This document shows, piece after piece, positions 11,744 through 21,012 of a stretch of 64,000 bases of DNA (within the stretch, counting starts at the first letter, position 1; every line of letters begins with the position of its first letter). Location of the stretch: positions 1-64,000 of the forward strand of contig RPFO01001222.1 in NCBI GenBank assembly GCA_009746045.1, in the 5' to 3' direction. Position numbers and translations under genes: made by a program. Under the pieces are notes generated by a model. That model saw nothing but the letters and a program-made list of their open reading frames with translations. It did not search any database and had not been told where the DNA came from. Source of the DNA: Mesostigma viride. Taxonomy: Eukaryota > Streptophyta > Mesostigmatophyceae > Mesostigmatales > Mesostigmataceae.

Positions 11744-13501
11744 TCAGGTTATTATAGAGCTAGAGCTACAAACGGCACATATATTGCAAACTTTGCGCTC
11801 CAGGCATGGAATTTCAAAAGTACCAAAATTGGAGCAGTAGATGTTGGGGACGCCCTCCTCCCAGTCATGAAAGGTGGGAGAGAGAGACACGTCATCGTCA
11901 GTAGGGTTAGTAAAATCATGTTGCAGCCAGGTAGGCAACCACCTACCAGCCCCTTTCATGATGGCATTATGCAGGAGCTCGATGAGGCGCACCAGGCCAA
12001 CCCTGTTGCCCTGCACCCTCCTCCCTGAGAGGAGAGCCTGCAGGGCAGGCAGCAGGTCGTCACACACCCTGCGTGTGTCTGCATGGAGGTTGGGCAAGCC
12101 CAGGATGTGCGTGATAATCGCACACACCAGGCTACCCGCCTCCGCAACGTGCATCTGCTGGCTCCGGTCGGCCAGCCCACGGAAGGAGGCTGTGGCTGTC
12201 TGTATGGCACGCCACACGGCCTCATCACTCAAGGTGATGAAGTCCCGACCTTCCAGGTCGCCGTCCAGCCGTGCCGGCTGCTGCCCTGCCAAGGTGGGAC
12301 CCTGTGGCCCCTCCGGCCCTGCCAGGGCCTTGTCCTTGGTGCGGCTAGAGGGGGCCTGCCCCCCAGAGCCACTGGAGGTGCCCGTGACACCCTCCATGGG
12401 GGCTGCATCCCCCGCCAGCGCCGGAGGCGCCGGCGTCGCTGCCGGGGTCCCTGCGACCCCGGGCGCTTGTGTCGCCTCCGGGGTCCCTGCGACCCCGGTG
12501 GCCTCCTCAGCCACCTGGCCCCCCACGCTGGGCGGGGGAGCCCGCGGCTGAGGTTGGACCCTCTGACCTGCCAGAGGGTCCTGGGTGGTCTCACCACCCA
12601 CGGTCGTGGTAGGGGCGACTGTCGCCCCGCGCTCCGTCGCAGGCGGCGTCGCAGCCGCCTCACGCCTCTCCGGGCCCCAGCCAACTGGCGTGACTTGGGG
12701 CCACGGCCCCAACGGCGTCAGCGCGATCTCCTGTCGGGCGACCACGCGCAGCGCCTCTCTCTGGCGCTGCCTGGACGCCCACTGATCAACAGTGCCGGGA
12801 TGGCGCCTCGGCCGATTGGCGAAACAGTACAGCCAAACGGCCACCTGAATCAGGTGGACCTGCATCCTCAACCGCCCCTCGATCTGCGTTTGCACACGAT
12901 GAACCTCTATCGCGTGCATCTCCTCATCTGGAAGCATCTGAAAACGTTGATGTAAAATCCAGCCGTTCACCGAAATGAACGCTGGGATGTCGTCCTCCCC
13001 AATGGGGAGAAAGTGGGGTGGGCGCCCGAATGCGACCGGGGGCGGAACATGTTCCCCATACCGGTCAATGTCCATGACGGCCATCTGTCGGCCCACGGAC
13101 AGGTTGCCAGACGTCGCAGGTGTCTGCGACGACAGCTCGAGCGAAGGCCGAGGCCTCGCAGGCTGCACCTCGCCATCCTCCTCCGAGGAATCACTCCGCT
13201 CACGACCCCCGTCACCTGCGACGGGGGAATTGCGTGCCCGGGGGACCTGCCCTCCAGGTGCCATGGCGGACGAACCGCCTATGGCAAACGGACGACCGCT
13301 CGCCATTCCCCGGGCGCCGGGCCCCACCTGCGGGGTCCGACGGCTGGGGTGGTCGGCGACCACCGTGCGGAAGGTGACGTTGGGCGTCACCCTCGCATCG
13401 TTGGTGGAGGGCGTGCCCTCCGGCGAAAGTCGTGGTGAGGTGCGCCTGGCAGGCGCCTTCCCCTTGTTGTTGTTGCCGTTGTTGCCGTTGTTGGAAGCCA
13501 T
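11744..13501 (-). CDS. Orphan gag-like protein, 585 aa
   Basis: The protein opens with an Asn-Gly run (GTT repeats on the plus strand) and a basic segment. A long Pro/Ala/Thr/Gly-rich region follows in which AGTP-type units recur (residues about 280-400). Two more ordered parts stand out: residues 165-230 (FLPIGEDDIPAFISVNGWIL, then a helix with QTQIEGRLRMQVHLIQVAVW) and residues 420-540, helical, with an LPALQALLSGRR segment. This layout resembles the first ORF of both Copia-type elements at 18481 and 32553, which also start with low-complexity sequence and end with a helical domain. No pol gene, zinc knuckle or matching LTR pair was found, so it may be a decayed or gag-only element. Homology is inferred from layout only; a host disordered protein is the alternative. 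Confidence 0.4.
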   Translation of the reverse strand: MASNNGNNGNNNKGKAPARRTSPRLSPEGTPSTNDARVTPNVTFRTVVADHPSRRTPQVGPGARGMASGRPFAIGGSSAMAPGGQVPRARNSPVAGDGGRERSDSSEEDGEVQPARPRPSLELSSQTPATSGNLSVGRQMAVMDIDRYGEHVPPPVAFGRPPHFLPIGEDDIPAFISVNGWILHQRFQMLPDEEMHAIEVHRVQTQIEGRLRMQVHLIQVAVWLYCFANRPRRHPGTVDQWASRQRQREALRVVARQEIALTPLGPWPQVTPVGWGPERREAAATPPATERGATVAPTTTVGGETTQDPLAGQRVQPQPRAPPPSVGGQVAEEATGVAGTPEATQAPGVAGTPAATPAPPALAGDAAPMEGVTGTSSGSGGQAPSSRTKDKALAGPEGPQGPTLAGQQPARLDGDLEGRDFITLSDEAVWRAIQTATASFRGLADRSQQMHVAEAGSLVCAIITHILGLPNLHADTRRVCDDLLPALQALLSGRRVQGNRVGLVRLIELLHNAIMKGAGRWLPTWLQHDFTNPTDDDVSLSPTFHDWEEGVPNIYCSNFGTFEIPCLERKVCNICAVCSSSSIIT

Positions 13502-14879
13502 ATCTTTTTTTTGCTTGTAAAAAAAATATCGAACTTTTCAGTCCAAGTTGGATGGAGACTAGGGACGACGAACAACTGCGAAAGCTGAGAGCGAATGATG
13601 ATTGTATTACAATAATACAATGAGAGAGCAATGGAAGCTGAGGGCTCAGAATGGAACGTCTGGGCAAACTCGGGTGCTGTGGCACTCCCCAGTGCTACGC
13701 CTATATGCCTATGGCGGTGCTACCTGCAGCACACGACCAGTGGACAACTGTACACTGCAATGCCATGCGACCACGTCACTAGCATCGACTACACTCGGCC
13801 CGTCCAGAACCGGATAACCCGGGTCTGGCGGGTCGAGCTAGAGTCTAGGCACAGTCTGGCACTAACCGCACATCGGTCCACATGACACCTCAGTACCGTA
13901 CACCCTGCCGTACTGTACTGAGGTGTCCCGCTCAGCCGCGGTAGGCAATACGCGGCGCGCAGGCCGGAAATCCGTGTGTCAGCCTAAGCATCTCATCTAA
14001 CTCCATCCTCGGCCCGCAGCATCATGGTGAACACAGCATTTCCCTTGCCCGGCCTGCGGCCGGACTGTAACACTGGACTGTCTCACCGCTTTAACATAGA
14101 CGGTTCAGGGCGATATATGTAGTCGCCTCAAAGTTGCACCCGCACGGCCAGCAAATGCTGGGCCGCTGCCATCCCCACTTCACAAACACACCCTCTTTCA
14201 GAATCTGTCCAGTATTGTTGCCTAATGCATCCCCGTTCGAAAGAGCGACATAATGAAACCACACTGTGAATGAAACAACGCAGTTTGTTTAACATCATGC
14301 CACGGCGCCGACTATACCTCAAGACCATAGCTGTGTAATGTCGGCGGGACAAAGACGGGGTAATGACGCGCAATGACGAGACGATGACGCGCGTGATGAT
14401 TAGGGAACTGTTTGATAACGAAAGGTTAGTGGTTGTAGACTATTTATAGGTCGTTGATTATTCAATGAAGAGGCGGCACACTTCTGTTTTTTTTCATTAT
14501 TGCACTGACTTCCGCGCGATGAATCCCACTGAACTGAACTGAACACCGCGCGGCAAATCAATCGTCAACGGCGGTAACTATTGCAAGTACATATCGGATC
14601 CTGCACGCCGATTGGCGACAATTTATTCCTTCCGGCGCACGTGTACGGCGTACTTTTGGTATACTTGCCAGGTTTGTTGCGATTCTGTTGCATTGCGGAA
14701 CTCTAGAATTGGTGGGTTTTCAGTTGCGGAACTAGGTGTTGCGATACTCGAGCACGCTCCCATTTTTCATCCAAACATCACTTTTGAAAAGTGAAGGTGC
14801 CATGGTGTGCCCATACCTGCCCTTAATCGAAGTGGATGATAAATTTTTTTTTTTTGAGTTGCGATTCTTGTTGCGATAC
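13502..14879. other. Non-coding sequence upstream of the orphan gag-like ORF
   Basis: No gene is recognised. The region contains a strong inverted repeat (see 13884-13927). The vocabulary CTCAGTAC and TAGCATCGACTA resembles parts of the inner Copia LTR, so it may be LTR-derived. Confidence 0.4.
13884..13927. repeat. 13-bp perfect inverted repeat
   Basis: GACACCTCAGTAC (13884-13896) pairs with GTACTGAGGTGTC (13915-13927) across an 18-base loop that itself holds CGTAC repeats. The inner Copia LTR has a related pair, GGGTACTGA and TCAGTACCC (about 25668-25700). Confidence 0.85.
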
Positions 14880-17270
14880 TGCGGGTGACCCCTGTACCGT
14901 ACGGCCTGATCGCACCCCCACGAACGGCTACTATTCCTGAAATCCTGCGGAGCCGCGAGTTACGTCCCGTAACCGCCGGCCTGAACGTCGTCACACCCTC
15001 CTAAGATCGAGTGTCACCAATTCTGAACGGGTGCTGAATTCAGCAAAATGCGCGAGAAATGCCGGGGGGCATATACGGCTGGGGGGAAGAGTTTGGTACG
15101 AGTTAGCTTAGCCAAACAACCTGAGCTGAACATGCTCCGCGGCTGGAGACCGGTGCCACGAGCGCAAACTGAACGGCACAAGGGGGACCCTGTCGCAGCC
15201 TGACTTTGAATCCGGAGCGTACGATATTTCTGGATCCGAAAAGTGTTAATACTAAACGGGGCGCGGGGAAAGGAAATTTGGTGCGCTGACGGACCGTACG
15301 AGCTCTGAACGCGTGCTCAATTCAGCCGAAGGCGCGCAATTTTGCGGAAGAGTGGACGAACCGTACCAAAATTTAGTACGATTAAATTTCTGAACGATTT
15401 CTGTGCAGACGCGGCGGGTAATTTTTGGCACGACAATTTTTACTGAACACTTTTCTGAACGGGTTTATTGTTAAATTTTCGGTTCGGCCTACTTCCCACG
15501 CAATTTCCGTGCCAATTTTTGCGAGATGACTGACCTGAACGTGTTCAGACGGGGAGCGTGGCAAAAAACGGCTCGAAACTGTGAAAAGCAGGGGCCTCCG
15601 CCCAAAAAACGGCCGTACGAAACCGAAATTTTTGGGCTCCCGCTGGCCCCCCCGCCTCGGCGCCCTTGGCCACTGCCCCTTCGCACTGCGCGCCCCGCGT
15701 GGCGCCGGCGTTCCCGAGGACGCACCCCGCGGGTGTACGCGCCAATCGCCCGCTCAGGCGCCAAAAAGTCTGGGCCCCGAAGGGGCCCCCAACTTGTCAA
15801 CTACTATATTACGATCGTGTTGCGCAAGGGAGAAACCCGAACATCCTGACATCGCCGCGGGCGCCGTACCGTACGGCCTGATCGCACCCCCACGCCCGAG
15901 GGCAAATCCTGAAATCCTGCGGAGCCGCGAGTTACGTCCCGTAACCGCCGGCCTGAACGCCGTCACACCCTCCTAAGATCGAGTCTCAGGAGTTCTGAAC
16001 AGAAACTGAATTCAGCAAAATGCGCGAGAAATGCCGTGGGGCATATACGGCTGGGGGCAAGAGTTTTGCACGAAAAGGAATCTCCAAAACATCCTACTTG
16101 ATTTACTAAGGGTTCAGTCAGAACGGGAAATTTAGAGTGTTCAGACTGAACGGGAAATGTGCAGAAAATTTAGTTCGAACCCTATTCTGAACGGTTTTTC
16201 GGTTAAACTTTCGGTTCGGCCTACTTCCCACGCAATTTCCGTGCCAATTTTTGCGAAATGACTGAACTGAACGTGTTCAGACGGGGAGCGTGGCAAAAAA
16301 CGGCTCGAAACTGTGAAAAGGAGGGGGCTCAGCCCCCAAAACGGCCGTACGAAACCGAAATTTTTGGGCTCCCGCTGGCCCCCCGGCGCCTCGGCGCCCT
16401 CGGCCACTGCCCCTTCGCACTGCGCCCCCCGCGTGGCGCCGGCGTTCCCGAGGACGCACCCCGCGGGTGTACGCGCCAATCGCCCGCTCAGGCGCCAAAA
16501 AGTCTGGGCCCCGAAGGGGCCCCCAACTTGTCAACTACTTAACTACGATCGTGTTGCGCAAAGGAGAAACCCGAACATCCTGACATCGCCGCGGGCGCCG
16601 TACCGTACGGCCTGATCGCACCCCCACGAACGGCTACTATTCCTGAAATCCTGCGGAGCCGCGAGTTACGGCCCGTAACCGCCGGCCTGAACGTCGTCAC
16701 ACCCTCCTAAGATCGAGTGTCACCAATTCTGAACGGGTGCTGAATTCAGCAAAATGCGCGAGAAATGCCGGGGGGCATATACGGATGGGGGGGAAGTTGT
16801 TTGCCGAGTTAGCTTAGCCCAAACATCCTACTTGATTTACTAAGGGTTCAGTCAGAACGGGAAATTTAGAGTGTTCAGACTGAACGGGAAATGTGCAGAA
16901 AATTTAGTTCGAACCCTATTCTGAACGGTTTTTCGGTTAAACTTTCGGTTCGGCCTACTTCCCACGCAATTTCCGTGCCAATTTTTGCGAAATGACTGAA
17001 CTGAACGTGTTCAGACGGGGAGCGTGGCAAAAAACGGCTCGAAACTGTGAAAAGGAGGGGGCTCAGCCCCCAAAACGGCCGTACGAAACCGAAATTTTTG
17101 GGCTCCCGCTGGCCCCCCGGCGCCTCGGCGCCCTCGGCCACTGCCCCTTCGCACTGCGCCCCCCGCGTGGCGCCGGCGTTCCCGAGGACGCACCCCGCGG
17201 GTGTACGCGCCAATCGCCCGCTCAGGCGCCAAAAAGTCTGGGCCCCGAAGGGGCCCCCAACTTGTCAACT
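14880..17270. repeat. Tandem array of about 733-bp units
   Basis: Block A (GTACCGTACGGCCTGATCGC through GCATATACGG) starts near 14893, 15866 and 16598. Block B (TTCGGTTCGGCCTACTTCCC through GGGCCCCCAACTTGTCAACT) starts near 15478, 16200 and 16934. The second and third units are almost identical with a 734-base offset; the first is diverged and longer. CTGAAC and GTTCAG hexamers are frequent. The open frames in block B are carried three times but have no recognisable domain, and both strands are open, so I treat the array as non-coding. Confidence 0.85.
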
Positions 17271-17439
17271 ACTCTACTACAACCGTCTACGGAACCAGTG
17301 CACATTTAGGGCCCACTGAACGCGAGCAAATATTCCAGTCCGGGCGACCAACTTGAGTGAAAATCTGTGAAAATCGTACGCTAGTTTCTGGCCAAACGGA
17401 GATTCTAGAGATATTTGCAGAGCTTCCTCATGCAGTTGT
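17270..17439 (+). repeat. 170-bp duplicate, copy 1
   Basis: It matches 36145-36319 with few differences, for example CACATTTAGG against CACATCTTTTAGG. The two copies lie on either side of the nested retrotransposons. Confidence 0.9.
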
Positions 17440-17796
17440 CAACATATATACTAAAATTTGTAAAACGCAGCCGTGGCACAATTTTAGCTAACACTCTTTC
17501 GAACGGCTTTCGGCTCCAGCCACTCAGCGGCGCGACTTACAGTCCGCTTGACGAATCAGCTGCGCGAAATTTCGTTGCGACCAATCACGAAAAGGTCAAA
17601 CCACGGCGTCCATATTATCACGGTTTTTGTGCGTTACATCCAGATGAGCCATTTGGCAGAGGTCCGTATGCCCAGATTGCGGCAGGAGCCAAACTCTGCG
17701 ATGTCCTGTGTTTGCGAGCTCCAGATATAACCGTCGCAAACTTTTGGGCTGTTGGACCAAACTTTCCATTAACAAAATCCCGTTACAAACGCGCAG
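17440..17796. other. Pre-insertion flank of the outer retrotransposon
   Basis: A 130-codon open frame here has no recognisable domain. I see nothing else to support. Confidence 0.4.
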
Positions 17797-17801
17797 GAAG
17801 C
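17797..17801 (+). repeat. Target-site duplication, outer element, left
   Basis: GAAGC directly precedes the left LTR and recurs at 33849-33853 directly after the right LTR. Confidence 0.85.
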
Positions 17802-18455
17802 AGTTAGCATATTGGGGCACCAATGTGCTAGATGGATGCAGGTTGAGGAGACCTTTCCAACGCCGTGTCAACCGCCTAGAACAGACAAGGGACTAGAAAG
17901 ATATCAGGTCCCGAAGAACTGCCGACCGGTGGGCGAGGGCGGGGCACACTCAGGGCATAGTGGACAGGACACGTGGCAGGCAGTGCCTGCACAGGCTTAG
18001 CCTGTACTCTCACATGACTGGGACACAGTGTACTGAGGGCTCAACGGTACTGTGGCTAGTAGAAGCCAGTAGCCAGCCAGCAGGTCTGCAAGGATGTAAG
18101 TCCTTGCAGGACTGTGGCAGGTCCTGTGCTGTCCTAGACACAGGATAGCCAGAGATTCCTGTATGCTGCCTGCAACGAGGATGCAGGGCAGCGATACGAG
18201 GCTCTGGCAATGTAGCGTTGCCCAGCGTTGCTCATGACCGAGGAACAAGGATGGAACGAGGTTGCATATAGCTCGAGGCTCAACGAGGCAACGAGCGTCT
18301 TCACACACGAACCTTGGTCGTCACGACGAGTGGCGAGCCTATCGAGGGTCGTAGGCCTGGTGTGAGGATAAAGGTTGCTAGCCAGCAGCCTAGGGTCATT
18401 CCAGCCGGCAAGGACCAGGAGCTCACAAGCTCTGCTGACGAGTTGCTGCGCAAAT
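17802..18455 (+). repeat. 5' LTR of the outer element
   Basis: It starts AGTTAGCATATTGGGG and ends GCTGCGCAAAT, with no TG...CA termini. The left border is set by GAAGC and by the matching copy at 33195. The gag ATG lies only 25 bases after the LTR end, and the sequence there (CGTACTATTGCTTCC) does not start with the TGG of a standard tRNA primer site. Confidence 0.9.
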
Positions 18456-18480
18456 CGTACTATTGCTTCCAAGCGCTTTC

Positions 18481-19317
18481 ATGTCTGGTTCATCGTCAAG
18501 CAGCCACGGTGCTGGTGAGGCGATCGAGCAGAGAGACGCGCAAGCGTTTTTCCCCTACCGTAACCAAGCAAACGCTCCAACATTCGTGCAAGCGGCCTAC
18601 GTAGCGAGGCACTTGGCAGAAGAGGGGTGGGTGGCGGTGAGTGGGGGAGGCAGCAGGCCAGCGGCGGCGGACCCGATTATACAACGGGCTCGCGTCGTGA
18701 TTTCTCCAGGTGAGACGGGGCGAGTGGCGGTGGAAGAGTTGGTGCGCATTCGTGACGCGCTAGCTGAAACTGCTAATCGTGTGGAGGTCGCTTATCAGGG
18801 CGCCCATATCACGCTTGCCGGTCTCGACCTTGCCAGGGAGGCGCTTAGCCAGATCGTGGCAACAGCGCTCGGCAGCACCAGACTGTTCAACCACTGGGTG
18901 GCGACAGCAGTGCTAGGAGAGGGGGTACCAGACGCCGACATCATCCGGAACGCGCGTGCTCGGGAGGCGGTGAATCCTTGGAGCACGGCGGAGGTATTTG
19001 CCCAAACCATTGAGAATCTTGTTGCTGTCCTTTTGCAAGAGTCGAGAGGGTACGCAGACAGGTTCTATATTACCACGCAGCCTTTCGGAGTGTACTCCAG
19101 GCTTGATACACCGAGGCCGGAAACCACCACTGCGTGGGGTCCGGAGGTGGAGATTGTCACAGGGGTCGAGAAGACGCCTGAAGACGTCCATTTTGAGTGG
19201 ACTGACAAGCCAGAGGGCTCCGTCAAGCGCTCAGCCCAGCAGATAAACGAGGGCGACGGCACTACCGAGACCTACGAGGCAAGGCAGAGAGCTGATCTGC
19301 ATTCCCTCGTGAGGTGA
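18481..19317 (+). CDS. Gag-like first ORF of the outer element
   Basis: This 278-aa protein starts at the first ATG after the LTR (MSGSSSSSHG). It is mostly helical and acidic, with QAAYVARHLAEEGWV, a VAVEELVRIRDALAET helix and a WGPEVEIVTGVEKTPEDVHF stretch. I do not recognise a capsid fold by motif; the gag role comes from position. The frame ends at TGA, and a related-looking stretch continues in another frame (about 19310-19455, THEYDRYGRGEQ through RKTGDL). A frame change or an intron probably separates it from the rest of gag. Confidence 0.6.
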   Translation: MSGSSSSSHGAGEAIEQRDAQAFFPYRNQANAPTFVQAAYVARHLAEEGWVAVSGGGSRPAAADPIIQRARVVISPGETGRVAVEELVRIRDALAETANRVEVAYQGAHITLAGLDLAREALSQIVATALGSTRLFNHWVATAVLGEGVPDADIIRNARAREAVNPWSTAEVFAQTIENLVAVLLQESRGYADRFYITTQPFGVYSRLDTPRPETTTAWGPEVEIVTGVEKTPEDVHFEWTDKPEGSVKRSAQQINEGDGTTETYEARQRADLHSLVR

Positions 19318-19943
19318 CTCACGAGTACGATCGTTACGGCCGAGGCGAGCAGAACGAGCTTGTCGGCGGCGGTAAGCGGTGGTTGCGCATCTTGCTTGGC
19401 ATCGCAACCCAGGTGAGACACAACATCCAGTCGAACGCAAGGAAGACGGGCGACCTGTGACCTGCGTGCTGGGAGAGTTTAACCCAGACCTCCAGATTGT
19501 CGCAGAGGCAGCAGCAGCCACATCGGTTGCTGAGGGTGTTGAGCAGCGTCCAGACCGTGAGGAGGGGCAGGCGAGTGCAAGCCAGGAGGCGGCCTCGTCT
19601 GGAGTAAGTGCGTGAGCCTGAGTGGGTTCCAGCAGCCATATCTGCGTGTGTTTTCTGTGGTATTCTATAATGCTTCGTAACACGCGCGGGGCGGCAGCGG
19701 GAGCGGGGCGGGAGCGGGGGATGGCGGGGGTGAGGCAAGGGCAGACACGGGAGGCCCCGCCAACGTCGTGCCAGAGGGACAGGCAATCCCAACGGCAGAG
19801 GGCGTCAATGGCAGGAGGGCATCCAACCGGAAGAGGAAAGAGGTGGCACAAGGGGAGGAGCGTGCAGGGTGGCCAACCGACGGCGTGGTGCTGACGGGGG
19901 AGGGCCAGAATGATGCTGAACGGCAAGCACCTGGTAAGAGACC

Positions 19944-20999
19944 ATGTGTGCCTCCGTCTGGTGTTCCTGCAGCTATGTTCCTGCGCCATTAGCACCAGTA
20001 GGAGCTGCTGTCATTGGCAGTGACCCTCGTGCTTTGCCTGGGACTAGACCTCATATGAGTGCTGTGGCTGTGATGAATGGCCAGAAGCCTCTCAAGCCTC
20101 CTGTGGGACAGGAAGAGCTAGACAAGTGGTTGGAGGATATGGAGCTAGTTTCATGCTCTGTAGATCCCACTGTCAACCTTGTGCAGGTATTCCACACATC
20201 CACGACTAATAGGGATTCAAGTGAGCGTGAGGGACAAGGCTAGGCAGCTGTCAAGGACAAGCTGACTTGGTCTCAGTTCCTAGAGGGCCTACGTCAGGAG
20301 TTTTCTGATAAGGTACTCAACCTCACTAATCACTATAAGCTCAGCTATGATACCTTTGAGATCAAGGGCACAATAGCTGAGGAGCTGCAGCGGCTCACAC
20401 GCATCAGGGAGAAGGGGGCCAAGCATGGCTTCAATCTGACTGATAGAGCAGTGGCAGATTACTTCCTGGATCGCATGGGGCTGAGTGTGGATGGGAGAAA
20501 TGCAGCTAGGATGTTTGCTGATCAGACAGATGGGACGTGGCCAGCCTTGCAAAAGGTTATTTTCAATATCCGTCCATCTGACAATGCTGCTTGCAAGGCA
20601 ATCCAGGTGACTGGTGCCCCTTCAGCCTCCGCTCATCAGGTCCATGGTGACGCCCCTGGGCAGGGTGCTCAGGGAGAAACCAGACCTAGTAGGCGTCAGA
20701 GGGCTAACAGGCGCAGGCAGAATGGTAACCAGGGTGGCAAGGGCCAGCAGCAGGGATCCAAAGGCAAGGGTCAGCAGCAGGCTGGTGGTCACCAGGGTGG
20801 TCAGCAGAACAAGGGTGGCCAAGGGCAAGGCAAGAGCCAGGGCCAGGGCACGAGCAGCCAGAACCAGGGTGGCCTGAAGAAGGCTGCTGCTGGGAAGGAT
20901 GACAAGTGCTTTGGATGTGGCAGGACGGGTCATTGGCGACGTGACTGCCCAGACCAGGCCAAGTCTGCTGGAGTGCTCAGGCTCTGGCCAGGTGGGTAA
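19944..20999 (+). CDS. Gag C-terminal half with zinc knuckle, outer element
   Basis: One frame runs from about 19944 to 20999 with a single in-frame TAG at 20241-20243. Before it is a helical capsid-like part (EELDKWLEDMELVSCSVDPT). After it comes TWSQFLEGLRQEFSDKVLNL and GFNLTDRAVADYFLDRMGL, typical of a Copia gag core. A Gln/Gly/Lys-rich basic linker leads to the CCHC zinc knuckle CFGCGRTGHWRRDC (CX2CX4HX4C, about 20910-20950), the RNA-binding nucleocapsid. The frame stops at TAA 20997-20999. A good donor-like CAG|GTGGGTAAG overlaps that stop, so splicing or frameshifting into pol is conceivable. Confidence 0.75.
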
Positions 21000-21012
21000 G
21001 CCATGACTTGAA

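Noticed and set aside
12083-12955. 290-codon plus-strand ORF opposite the gag-like ORF
   Set aside because: It is a shadow in GC-rich DNA; the minus frame has the more ordered protein and a proper ATG.
15526-17309. Triplicated ORF of about 90-110 codons in the 733-bp array
   Set aside because: Both strands are open and no domain is recognised; multiplication is explained by the DNA array.
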